This document shows positions 1 to 6,875 of a stretch of DNA of 8,350 bases, piece after piece (within the stretch, counting starts at the first letter, position 1; every line of letters starts with the position of its first letter). The position numbers were made by a program, and so were the translations under genes. Under the pieces are notes generated by a model that made no database searches, was not told where the DNA came from, and saw nothing but the letters and a program-made list of their open reading frames with translations. Origin of the DNA: Sulfurimonas sp. UBA6792 (GTDB lineage: Bacteria; Campylobacterota; Campylobacteria; Campylobacterales; Sulfurimonadaceae); assembly GCA_002452425.1 (NCBI GenBank), contig DKFQ01000095.1:1-8350 (forward strand). The letters are read 5' to 3'.

Positions 1-882
1 CAGACACGTTATTTTATACTTATGATTATCGCCATGCTTTTTTGGGGTATTGCTTGGACGGCGGGGAAGGTGGCGGCGGAGCATTCAAATGCTCAGGTGG
101 CGGCTTTTTGGCGGTATGGGGTCTCTTTTATAGCCATCATCCCTCTTGTGTGGTACTTTAAAACGCCCTTTAAAAGCGATGTAAAAGGGTATGGCTATAT
201 GTTTTTGGCGGGGGTTCTTACCTCGCTTTTTAACTACCTCTTTTTTGCGGGGCTTTCTCATGGGGATGCGGGGTATGGCGGGACTATCGTTACCTCGCTC
301 TCTCCCATCATCACTTATGCGCTCTCTATCCTTTTTTTGGGTACGAAAATTTCGTCCAGACAAGTTATGGCACTTTTTATCGGGGTTTTGGGTGCGCTTA
401 TCCTTCTTCGCATACCTTTTGATGGGTTTGGGTTTTTGGATGCGCAGAGTCTATACTTTTTGGGGTGTGCGTTTGTTTGGGCGATTGTGACGGTTATCTC
501 GCAAAAGGCGGCGAAGAGGGCGGATTTGATGTTTTACACTTTTGTTGTTTTTGGCATAACGGCTTTCATAAATATGCTTTTTGCTCTGCCGTATGCCCCT
601 TTTGATTTTGGTGCTTATGACGCTGTTTTTTGGGTGACCATCATTTTTGTGGGCGTGATTCCGGGGACATTTAGCACGGCACTCTATTTTGTCTCGGCAG
701 GAAAGGTCGGGGCGCACAGAACGGGAGTTTTTATGTTTATCGTTCCTGTGGGTGCCATTATCTCAAGTTGGATTGTCTATGATGAGGTTGTCGCACTCTC
801 GACCGTGGTGGGCTGCATGCTGGCATTTGCGGCGGTTGTTTTGTTCACTATGAAGAGAGTTTCTAACTATAAAGCCTTATAA
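1..882 (+). CDS. EamA/DMT-family membrane transporter, 5' end missing
   Basis: This is a ten-helix inner-membrane protein of the drug/metabolite transporter superfamily with two EamA repeats; members export small metabolites or amino acids, and the substrate cannot be read from sequence. Counting from the ATG at 22, repeat 1 covers about residues 1-130, opening with FWGIAWTAGKVAAEH and an AFWRYG segment and closing with SPIITYALSILFLG. Repeat 2 covers about 143-280 (FVWAIVTVISQKAA to the DEVVALSTVVG region). The frame is open to base 1 (QTRYFIL precedes the ATG) and no Shine-Dalgarno sequence precedes that ATG, so translation probably starts before the window and the ATG at 22 is internal. 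The usual acidic residue after FLG in repeat 1 is Thr here. The 3' end overlaps the convergent peptidase gene by 16 bp. The family call is strong; the function is open. Confidence 0.9.
   Translation, partial: QTRYFILMIIAMLFWGIAWTAGKVAAEHSNAQVAAFWRYGVSFIAIIPLVWYFKTPFKSDVKGYGYMFLAGVLTSLFNYLFFAGLSHGDAGYGGTIVTSLSPIITYALSILFLGTKISSRQVMALFIGVLGALILLRIPFDGFGFLDAQSLYFLGCAFVWAIVTVISQKAAKRADLMFYTFVVFGITAFINMLFALPYAPFDFGAYDAVFWVTIIFVGVIPGTFSTALYFVSAGKVGAHRTGVFMFIVPVGAIISSWIVYDEVVALSTVVGCMLAFAAVVLFTMKRVSNYKAL
867..882. other. Quasi-palindromic convergent gene overlap
   Basis: CTATAAAGCCTTATAAG (867-883) is nearly its own reverse complement. Read rightwards it gives Tyr-Lys-Ala-Leu-TAA for the transporter; read leftwards it gives Tyr-Lys-Ala-Leu-TAG for the peptidase. 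The two convergent genes therefore share their last codons. No strong intrinsic terminator follows: on the + strand there is only a weak AAGC/GCTT pairing before a CCTTTTT run at about 889-895. Confidence 0.75.
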
Positions 883-2171
883 GAGCTTCCTTTTTGTGGG
901 TTATCGACCACCATGTTGACACTTTTAAACTTGACTGGAAGCGTCTGCGTCTTTAGGTTGTTATCAAGCGTAAAGACTGCAAAGTGTAAATGCGGACCGC
1001 TTGAATAGCCCGTATTTCCTGAGTAACCCAAAAGGTCGCCTCTTTTGACTGTGCTTCCGACACTCACCGCTACACCGTTTTGCTTGAGATGATAGTAGGT
1101 CGCAAAGGTTTTGTCACTATGTTCTATGGTTACAAAGTTGCCATGTTTTGAGTACTCTTTGCCTATGCCGCCAATGTTGGAGTCTGCCTTTGTTTTTACC
1201 ACTTTTCCCTCTCTTGCGGCGTAGATTTTCGTCCCCACGTTCATAGCAAAGTCTATGGCATAGCGACTGCTTCCAAAGTGTGTTTTTCCTCCGTTATAGC
1301 CTTGCGAAACTATGTGCGAACTCCCAATAGAAAAAGGGAGTCTATAGATATAGCTATCATCATGCAGGGCATTTTGCGAGCCTAAAATCCAAGTATATTC
1401 TAAAGCGTAGGAGTAAGCATTGCCGTTTATGGGAGCAAAACGAGTGCACTCTACGTTTGCGTTCGCTCCAAGAGTGAAGGATGAGAGTTTTGCTTTGTCG
1501 GACTTTAAATTGGTAAAGTCCGCTTTTATATTTATCGTAACCGTGTAGGGATTGTTGTTATAGGCATAAATGGCTATCTCTTTGCCAACTTTTTTTGCTT
1601 CAAGATAGACGAGCTCTTGTTTTTTCGCCTTTTTTGACGAGTCGATACTATCCGTAACACTTGCGTTGATAAACTCATTTTGGTACTCTTCGATAAGCTT
1701 AAATTTTTCAGCCTGTTTCTCTAAAAACGCACTCTTTTTGTTTTTCTTCTTTTTTTCATAAAACCCTAAAGAGGCATCAAGCAAGGCTCTGTTTTGAAGC
1801 AAACCATCTAGCTCACAGTTTGTTAGTTGCAAAAATTTTTCATAATCATCTTCATCTATGGATTTACTGATTTGCTTATGAATAAGATGCAGGGTATGGT
1901 TGTACTCGGTTTGAAGTTTTCTCAGCCTAAGCAGATACTCTTTTGTCAAAGATGTGTCGTTTGCGTCTATATTTTTGCCAAATTGTAGTGTTTGCTCTGC
2001 ATTTGTGATAAATGAAGCGCAGGTTTTGTTTATATCTTCTCTATCCGAGATTTTTTTTAAAGAGTTCATGGAGTTATAAAGAGGCGTTGCTAAATGCTCA
2101 TAAAGAATCGGATAGTTTTGCGCATAAATGCTACTAAAGAGAAGAAAAAGAAAAAAGAAAACTCTGCACAT
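867..2171 (-). CDS. Secreted M23-family (LytM-type) peptidoglycan endopeptidase
   Basis: This is a predicted periplasmic zinc metallopeptidase that cuts peptide cross-links in peptidoglycan. Residues 1-17 form a signal peptide (short n-region, Phe/Leu-rich core, cleavage likely after IYA). Residues about 25-195 are charged and helical, probably coiled coil, with a Lys-rich stretch near 140-146. Residues about 197-285 are beta-rich. The M23 domain covers about 290-405 and carries the expected residues: H298 and D307 (HFGSSRYAID), H361 (YYHL), and H394-L-H396 (GPHLHF), so it should be catalytically competent. The stretch from SQGYNGGKTHFG through YAIDFAMNVGTKIYAAREG is typical of the family. 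The start is an ATG preceded by AAAGG about 10 bases upstream and an extended -10 box. It is monocistronic. Campylobacterota use several M23 enzymes for cell shape, but this domain layout does not let me name it as a specific Csd/Pgp protein. Confidence 0.93.
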   Translation of the reverse strand: MCRVFFFLFLLFSSIYAQNYPILYEHLATPLYNSMNSLKKISDREDINKTCASFITNAEQTLQFGKNIDANDTSLTKEYLLRLRKLQTEYNHTLHLIHKQISKSIDEDDYEKFLQLTNCELDGLLQNRALLDASLGFYEKKKKNKKSAFLEKQAEKFKLIEEYQNEFINASVTDSIDSSKKAKKQELVYLEAKKVGKEIAIYAYNNNPYTVTINIKADFTNLKSDKAKLSSFTLGANANVECTRFAPINGNAYSYALEYTWILGSQNALHDDSYIYRLPFSIGSSHIVSQGYNGGKTHFGSSRYAIDFAMNVGTKIYAAREGKVVKTKADSNIGGIGKEYSKHGNFVTIEHSDKTFATYYHLKQNGVAVSVGSTVKRGDLLGYSGNTGYSSGPHLHFAVFTLDNNLKTQTLPVKFKSVNMVVDNPQKGSSYKAL

Positions 2172-2196
2172 TATTTAAAACCCTTTATTTAAAAAC

Positions 2197-2205
2197 ATTA
2201 TACCA
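2197..2205 (-). promoter_or_regulatory. Extended -10 promoter for the M23 peptidase gene
   Basis: Read leftwards the sequence is TGGTATAAT, a perfect extended -10 hexamer, ending about 26 bases before the peptidase ATG. No TTGACA-like -35 lies 16-18 bases upstream, which is usual for sigma-70 promoters in Campylobacterota. The AAAGG ribosome binding site lies between it and the start codon. Confidence 0.65.
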
Positions 2206-2251
2206 AATCGGCTTGTTGCTGGGGAGTTTGGGATTGAAAAAAAAGCAAATT

Positions 2252-2257
2252 TAAAAT
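2252..2257 (+). promoter_or_regulatory. Possible -10 box for the phosphate transporter gene
   Basis: TAAAAT matches TATAAT at five of six positions and would start transcription near 2264, giving a leader of about 30 bases to the start chosen at 2295. No good -35 is present; a TTGAAA at 2234-2239 is too close. An A8 run lies at 2237-2244. The stretch is AT-rich, so chance matches are likely. Confidence 0.3.
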
Positions 2258-2282
2258 AAAAAGTAGTAGTATGTTATCTTAC

Positions 2283-2288
2283 AAAAGG
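2283..2288 (+). promoter_or_regulatory. Ribosome binding site that decides the transporter start
   Basis: AAAAGG lies six bases before the ATG at 2295. The earlier in-frame ATG at 2271 is preceded only by AAAAGTAGTAGT with no usable Shine-Dalgarno sequence. The later start removes eight residues (MLSYKRSS) and begins the protein at MLRKYYFQFF. Confidence 0.65.
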
Positions 2289-2294
2289 TCATCC

Positions 2295-4058
2295 ATGCTA
2301 AGAAAATACTATTTCCAATTTTTTTTACTCTCTCTTGCCTTTGTGCTTTTTTATGGGGGGCACTACACCCTTATCATCGCGGGTATCGCTATCTTTTTGG
2401 TGGGGATGCTCTTTATGGAAGAGGGTTTTGGGCTCTTTAGCGGTGGGGTGCTTGAGAGCGTGTTGCAGGCAAGTACGGACACGCTTGCAAAAGCCATCGG
2501 TACTGGGTTTGTAGCAACTGCTATCATGCAGAGCTCCTCTTTAGTTTCCATCATCGTCATCTCTTTTTTAAGCGCGGAGCTTATCACGCTTAGCGGTGCT
2601 ATCGGGGTTGTCTTTGGCTCTAACATCGGCTCGACGACCACAGCGTGGATTATCTCTGCTTTTGGTGTTAAGATAGATATTGCTACTTTTGCGATGCCGA
2701 TGGTTATCTTTGGTGTAGTTTTGAAGTTTGCCCAAAGTAAAAGTTATCAGGGGTTTGGAAAAATTCTGCTTGGGCTTGGTTTTGTCTTTTTGGGTATTGA
2801 CTACATGAAAGATGGGTTTGAGGTTTTGCAACAGAGGTTTGATATCTCAAAATTCGCTGTTGAGGGGTATCTTGGGGCTTTGGTTTATGTCTCGCTTGGA
2901 GTGGTTGCAACCGTGGTTATGCAGTCGAGTGCTGCAACTATGGCGCTTGTCATCACTGCACTTGCAGCCAACCAAATCATCTACATCAACGCGCTTGAAC
3001 TAGCAATCGGAGCAAATATAGGTACGACGATTACGGCTATTTTGGGTGCGCTCTCCTCCAACCCTAATGGCAAAAGAGTAGCAACAGCGCATCTTATCTT
3101 CAACCTTATTACAGCATTTGTTGCACTCTCTCTTTTGTATCCGCTCAGTGATTTTACGAACTTTGTCGCTTCAAAAATCGGCATAGCCCAGAGTGATTAT
3201 GCGATGAAACTTGCTCTTTTTCACACTCTTTTCAATGTGATGGGCGTGCTTCTTGTCGCTCCTTTTACAAAACAACTTGTCAAGTATCTTGAGACGCTTT
3301 TTATCGAAGTCAACATCTACGCACTCAAACCGCTCTATCTTGACAAGGTAGTTATCAACGTTCCCAATGCAGCGATTGAGGCGATAAAAAAGGAGACCAT
3401 GCGCCTTTATGAGAGCGCGATTGAGGCTATAGCGCACTCTATCTCGCTGCATAGACACATCTTTATAAAAAGTCCAGATATCGAAAATGTGGTCAAAAAC
3501 TCCGAGATTAGCATCAACGCAGACATCGATGAGTTTTATGCCCAAAAGATTAAGTCACTCTACAGCGACATCATTTACTACGCAACGCTCTCGCAGGAGC
3601 ACATGAGCGTCGAAGAGCAAAACCATGTCTATGAACTAAAACTTGCCTCTCGTGAAATCGTCGAAGCCATCAAAAATATGAGAGATTTGCAAAAAAATAT
3701 CTTCTACTATGCAAGGTCAAAAAACAGCTATGTCAAAGAGGAGTACAACAACATCCGTATCCAAATCGCCAAAACGATTGACGTCATAGAGAGGCTTAAA
3801 GAGCATGTGGATGATCTTGATGTGCTCTCCGCCATTGAACTTTTAAAAGAGAGCACCAAAGCGCTTGATAGCATCAAAAACAGCCGCATCGATGCGCTCA
3901 TAAGAGAAAACAGAGTGGACTCAAAGATGGCGACCTCACTCATCAACGATAGTGCATTTGCATACGATGTAACACAAAAGTTACTTCAGGCGGCTACAAT
4001 CTTGTGGATAAAAGACAAAGATATCAGAATTTTAGGAGCAAAAAATGAAGATAGATAA
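2295..4058 (+). CDS. Na+/phosphate cotransporter family protein with C-terminal PhoU-like domain
   Basis: This is an inner-membrane carrier of the Na/Pi-cotransporter II (NptA/YjbB-like) family, expected to move phosphate with sodium. The fold has two inverted repeats, and both signatures are visible. Numbered from the ATG at 2295, these are QSSS at 79-82 with GSNIGST at 108-114, and QSSA at 210-213 with GANIGTT at 239-245. An HTLFN segment is at 310-314. Membrane helices fill about residues 10-330. The remaining 250 residues are charged and helical and resemble PhoU, a common architecture in this family, thought to regulate transport. Total length of 587 residues is normal. Some bacterial homologues work as phosphate exporters, so direction is not certain. 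The 3' end overlaps the small gene 4045-4248 by 14 bp, indicating co-translation. There is no pho-regulon gene nearby to confirm the substrate. Confidence 0.9.
   Translation: MLRKYYFQFFLLSLAFVLFYGGHYTLIIAGIAIFLVGMLFMEEGFGLFSGGVLESVLQASTDTLAKAIGTGFVATAIMQSSSLVSIIVISFLSAELITLSGAIGVVFGSNIGSTTTAWIISAFGVKIDIATFAMPMVIFGVVLKFAQSKSYQGFGKILLGLGFVFLGIDYMKDGFEVLQQRFDISKFAVEGYLGALVYVSLGVVATVVMQSSAATMALVITALAANQIIYINALELAIGANIGTTITAILGALSSNPNGKRVATAHLIFNLITAFVALSLLYPLSDFTNFVASKIGIAQSDYAMKLALFHTLFNVMGVLLVAPFTKQLVKYLETLFIEVNIYALKPLYLDKVVINVPNAAIEAIKKETMRLYESAIEAIAHSISLHRHIFIKSPDIENVVKNSEISINADIDEFYAQKIKSLYSDIIYYATLSQEHMSVEEQNHVYELKLASREIVEAIKNMRDLQKNIFYYARSKNSYVKEEYNNIRIQIAKTIDVIERLKEHVDDLDVLSAIELLKESTKALDSIKNSRIDALIRENRVDSKMATSLINDSAFAYDVTQKLLQAATILWIKDKDIRILGAKNEDR
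4034..4038 (+). promoter_or_regulatory. Ribosome binding site of the 67-residue gene, inside the transporter gene
   Basis: AGGAG stands six bases before the ATG at 4045 and lies within the last codons of the transporter gene. Its strength and spacing are the main evidence that the small downstream frame is translated. Confidence 0.7.
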
Positions 4059-4248
4059 GGTTTTAGAGGGGATAGAAAAGCTCTTTTTTGGCGAAAAAGA
4101 TGAAGAAAAGCAAGAGAAGATAAAGGAAAAACTCCTCAAAAAGATAGAAGAGACAAAAGAGGAGCTCAAAAATGCTTCATCAGTGCAGGAGCAAGAGAGT
4201 CTCAAGGCGAAACTCTCCATCCTCAAAAAGCTCTTAGAGAGGGTTTAG
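4045..4248 (+). CDS. Small charged helical protein coupled to the phosphate transporter
   Basis: I do not recognise a named family. The 67-residue product is almost entirely Lys, Glu, Leu and Ile with no membrane segment or signal peptide. Residues about 1-15 (KIDKVLEGIEKLFFG) look like a short amphipathic helix. Residues about 18-66 look like a helical hairpin or coiled coil, with a turn near NASSVQEQ (43-50). It has a good AGGAG ribosome binding site and overlaps the transporter gene by 14 bp, so it is probably co-translated with it; it ends in a 4-bp overlap with the convergent sensor gene. Inferred role: a cytoplasmic partner of the transporter's PhoU-like domain. This rests on position and composition only; Lys/Glu-rich frames can look helical by default, but the ribosome binding site argues that it is real. 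Confidence 0.7.
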   Translation: MKIDKVLEGIEKLFFGEKDEEKQEKIKEKLLKKIEETKEELKNASSVQEQESLKAKLSILKKLLERV

Positions 4249-4257
4249 AGGCTCTCT
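4236..4257. terminator. Weak hairpin at the convergent junction
   Basis: AGAGAG (4236-4241) pairs with CTCTCT (4252-4257) around a ten-base loop and spans both stop codons (TAG at 4246-4248 on +, TAA at 4245-4247 on -). Only TTT follows on the + strand. On the - strand AAGAGC then TTTTT follows. It could act as a bidirectional terminator but is not a canonical one. Confidence 0.35.
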
Positions 4258-6821
4258 TTGGGCGCGCAAAAGTAGTACCCTTGCGAGTAGTCGATGCCCA
4301 TCTCTTTGACAATATTTAAAATTGCCTCATTTTCAACAAACTCTGCAACGCTCTTCATGCCCAGTTTCTTCGAAAACTCTACGATAGTCGAGACGACAAG
4401 GCGCGCATTTTCATCTTTATCTATGTTTTTGATGAGTGAACCGTCGATTTTGAGAAAATCTGCTTTGAGCTTGATGAGATACTCAAAGTTGCTATAACCC
4501 GTTCCAAAATCGTCAATCGCAATCTTGCACTTATACTTTTTGACACGTGTGATAAACTCTAAAACACCTGCAAAATTTTCAATGTATTCTGATTCGACTA
4601 TCTCAAAAACAACCCGCTCGCCAATCCCGTAGCGCTCTAGCATCGCTAGGATGTAGTTTGAGACATCAGGTTCTAAGATGTCGTTGATGGAGAGATTGAT
4701 GGAAAAGTCCGCCTCGCTCTTCTCAAACATCGCAAAAGCTTGCGCAACAACTGCTTTGGTAATCCCAAAGTACTGTTTGGAGTGTTTTGCTATATCTAAA
4801 AAGAAAAAAGGCGATAAAATCTTCTCGCCATCACGCATACGCACCAAACACTCATACTTTTTATCTTCGTAGTTTTTGTTGTTGATGATGGGCTGGTAGT
4901 AGGTGATGATGCCGTTATCTTTAAGCGCTTGGGCAATCTTTTTTGTCATGACCATGTTTGTTTCATACTGCTTGTTGAGCGAGAGCAGAGGGTCGTAGAT
5001 GAGAAAATCAGCGCCATTTTTCTTTGCAGTTTTAAGCGCCATGTTGGCATTAGAGAGGATATGCTCCTCCCCCTCAAACGCGATACCGCAACTGCATGAG
5101 AGTAAAATCTCCTCATTTTTGAGGCTAAACTTCTCTTTAATCTTAGCAATAATCTCTTTGATGGTAGCGATAAAGAGCTCTCTTTCATAAGAGAGCCCCA
5201 AAATAACAAACTCATCTCCTTGAAGTCTGTAAAATTTGAGCTTTGCATCACACGCCGTGTAAGAGTAGATTTTGTTTGCCACGGAGATGATGACAAGATT
5301 GCCAAACTGGTGCCCATAAAAGTCATTGAGCTGTCTAAAATCATCAAGATTGAGAATCGCCAAAGAGAGGTCGCTGAGCTCTTGAATGTCGCTTGTAAGC
5401 TTCACTCTGTTGTCAAAACCTGTAAGTCTGTCGGTGATAAGCGCATTTTTGATTTCGTTGATGTCTGTTCGTATCCCGATGTACTCTACCACCTCGCCCT
5501 GCGCGTCAAGGATGGGGTGGATGACGGCTTTTACCCAGTAGGAAGAGCCATCTTTGCGACAGTTAAGAATCTCTCCGTACCAAGGCTGCTTGAGCGTTTT
5601 GATGGTGCGCCACATCTCTTTGAACGTCTCTTTTTTCATATCTGGATGTCTGATTTTGTTATGTGCTTTGCCAAGGAGCTCTTCGCGTGCATAGCCGCTT
5701 ATCTCGCAAAAAGCGTCATTTGCGTAGGTGATGATACCTTTTGGGTCTGTTTTGGAGACGATAAAGCTTCTATCCACCGCCATCTTGTACTGTTCTAAGA
5801 GTGAGAGTGAGTTGGTGTGCTCCTCTTTGAGCGAGTTGGTCGAGAAGAGAATTTTTTTGATGATAAGCACCATAAGAGTGACAAGCGCAGCAATGGTGAG
5901 AAGTAAAAAAGATGCGATAAGGAGGATTTTATGCAGCGTCATATCCAGTTTGTTGTTGATAGCCCTAGTAACGGTGTTAAAGAGCTCATGTTCTAGCTGT
6001 TTGTGTGCGTTGATGGCGAGCGTTGCTTGTTCAAACCAGTGCGTTGGAGTGATGCTCAAATCCGCGCTGTTTTTGTTGCGGTACACATCCTCTACCATTG
6101 CAAAGGTCGCTTTTACTGCCTCAGTCGCAAAGTTTTTCTCATAGACACCCATCAAATCCTCTGAAGCTATCTTTTTAAAATCAGCAATACTATGATGGTA
6201 AATCTCCAAAAACTTTACAAGTGTGACAAAGGACTCTTCAGTCAGTGTTTTTTGGGTGTAAACCTCATTTAAAAGAGCGCGAATCTGCCCAAGCGACTCT
6301 TTGGCAAGAGCTAAAGAGCTGTTTGCTTGAAGGTAGTTTCGGTTCTCTTTGTCCTGCATAAGAGAGGGAATCTCTCTGATAAAGTTGAGAAGTATCTCGA
6401 TGTTTTGCGTGTAGTAGGCTTTTGCGTCGTTGATTGGGAGTGCCATGAGTTTTTGATTGTCGCGATTTTTCATACGGTCTAAAAATTGGAGTGTATCGCC
6501 AAATTGGCATGTGTTGCAGAGTTGAATGACTTTTTGTGCATCAGAGATTGCCTTGTCGGACTCTAGCTTGATGATTTGAAGTTTTTCATTTTGAGGATCG
6601 AGGAAATTTCCAGCAATCAACCCCGCCGTTGTTCCGCGCTCTATCTGCATAAAATGAATCGCTCTTGAGATGGCTTCTGCCTCAAGGATGTACTGTTTTG
6701 TGAGGTTTAGGTTTTCTTTTTCTTTGAGGATGCCAGAGAGGATCATAAAAGAGAGCACAAGGATAAAAAGAATCGGAAAGATGGCTAAAAAAAGGAGCCT
6801 TGATTTAACGTTGGTTTGCAC
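4245..6821 (-). CDS. Membrane c-di-GMP phosphodiesterase: NIT, PAS, degenerate GGDEF, EAL
   Basis: This is an 858-residue inner-membrane sensor predicted to hydrolyse c-di-GMP. Domain order: TM helix 9-31; periplasmic NIT (nitrate/nitrite-sensing type) domain about 45-290, with its signature IHFMQIERGTTAG at 55-67; TM helix about 298-322; PAS about 345-455; GGDEF about 465-610; EAL about 625-858. The PAS contains HNKIRHPDM (387-395), W414 and Y428-W429, closely resembling the FAD-binding PAS of Aer. The GGDEF signature reads QGDEF (534-538) and the RxxD inhibitory site is absent, so cyclase activity is doubtful. The EAL motif reads ECL (657-659), but the expected catalytic residues E657, N709, E743, D770, D771, K791, E827 and Q847 are present. 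A CxxC (C102, C105) sits in the periplasmic part. The start codon is GTG, with an in-frame TGA three codons upstream and only a weak ribosome site. It lies 43 bases after cheR. Confidence 0.92.
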   Translation of the reverse strand: MQTNVKSRLLFLAIFPILFILVLSFMILSGILKEKENLNLTKQYILEAEAISRAIHFMQIERGTTAGLIAGNFLDPQNEKLQIIKLESDKAISDAQKVIQLCNTCQFGDTLQFLDRMKNRDNQKLMALPINDAKAYYTQNIEILLNFIREIPSLMQDKENRNYLQANSSLALAKESLGQIRALLNEVYTQKTLTEESFVTLVKFLEIYHHSIADFKKIASEDLMGVYEKNFATEAVKATFAMVEDVYRNKNSADLSITPTHWFEQATLAINAHKQLEHELFNTVTRAINNKLDMTLHKILLIASFLLLTIAALVTLMVLIIKKILFSTNSLKEEHTNSLSLLEQYKMAVDRSFIVSKTDPKGIITYANDAFCEISGYAREELLGKAHNKIRHPDMKKETFKEMWRTIKTLKQPWYGEILNCRKDGSSYWVKAVIHPILDAQGEVVEYIGIRTDINEIKNALITDRLTGFDNRVKLTSDIQELSDLSLAILNLDDFRQLNDFYGHQFGNLVIISVANKIYSYTACDAKLKFYRLQGDEFVILGLSYERELFIATIKEIIAKIKEKFSLKNEEILLSCSCGIAFEGEEHILSNANMALKTAKKNGADFLIYDPLLSLNKQYETNMVMTKKIAQALKDNGIITYYQPIINNKNYEDKKYECLVRMRDGEKILSPFFFLDIAKHSKQYFGITKAVVAQAFAMFEKSEADFSINLSINDILEPDVSNYILAMLERYGIGERVVFEIVESEYIENFAGVLEFITRVKKYKCKIAIDDFGTGYSNFEYLIKLKADFLKIDGSLIKNIDKDENARLVVSTIVEFSKKLGMKSVAEFVENEAILNIVKEMGIDYSQGYYFCAPKESL

Positions 6822-6846
6822 ATTTACTCACTTGTTTATTTTAGTT

Positions 6847-6852
6847 ATTATA
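6847..6852 (-). promoter_or_regulatory. -10 box upstream of the EAL-protein gene
   Basis: Read leftwards this is a perfect TATAAT, ending 25 bases before the GTG start at 6821 and lying just beyond the cheR stop. No -35 consensus is visible 17 bases upstream. It would let the sensor gene be transcribed independently of cheB-cheR. Confidence 0.5.
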
Positions 6853-6860
6853 GCGAATGA

Positions 6861-6875
6861 ACCTTTAAAAAAGGT
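6861..6875. repeat. Short perfect palindrome over the cheR stop codon
   Basis: ACCTTT-AAA-AAAGGT has six-base arms and a three-base centre. It covers the last codons of cheR (Asp-Leu-Phe-stop) and sits 8 bases upstream of the TATAAT box of the next gene. It is not followed by a T run on either strand, so it is not a terminator. It could be an operator or chance. Confidence 0.4.

Noticed and set aside
22..24. ATG at 22 as true start of the EamA transporter
   Set aside because: The frame continues upstream with typical N-terminal residues (RYFIL) and there is no ribosome binding site, so the gene most likely begins outside the window.
1730..1760. Poly-Lys, A-rich stretch in the M23 gene as a frameshift site
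   Set aside because: The frame runs through it cleanly to an intact catalytic domain, and the A runs are interrupted and shorter than the one in cheR.
2271..2294. Upstream ATG at 2271 as start of the phosphate transporter
   Set aside because: No Shine-Dalgarno precedes it, whereas AAAAGG sits six bases before the ATG at 2295; it would also be nearly leaderless from the likely -10 box.
5220..5798. 192-codon open frame on the + strand
   Set aside because: It lies wholly antisense to the PAS/GGDEF part of the sensor gene, has no ribosome binding site or recognisable domain, and its composition (Cys/Val/Phe-rich) is that of a reverse-strand shadow.
6861..6875. Palindrome as a cheR terminator
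   Set aside because: Neither strand has a T run after the second arm, and a promoter-like box follows directly.
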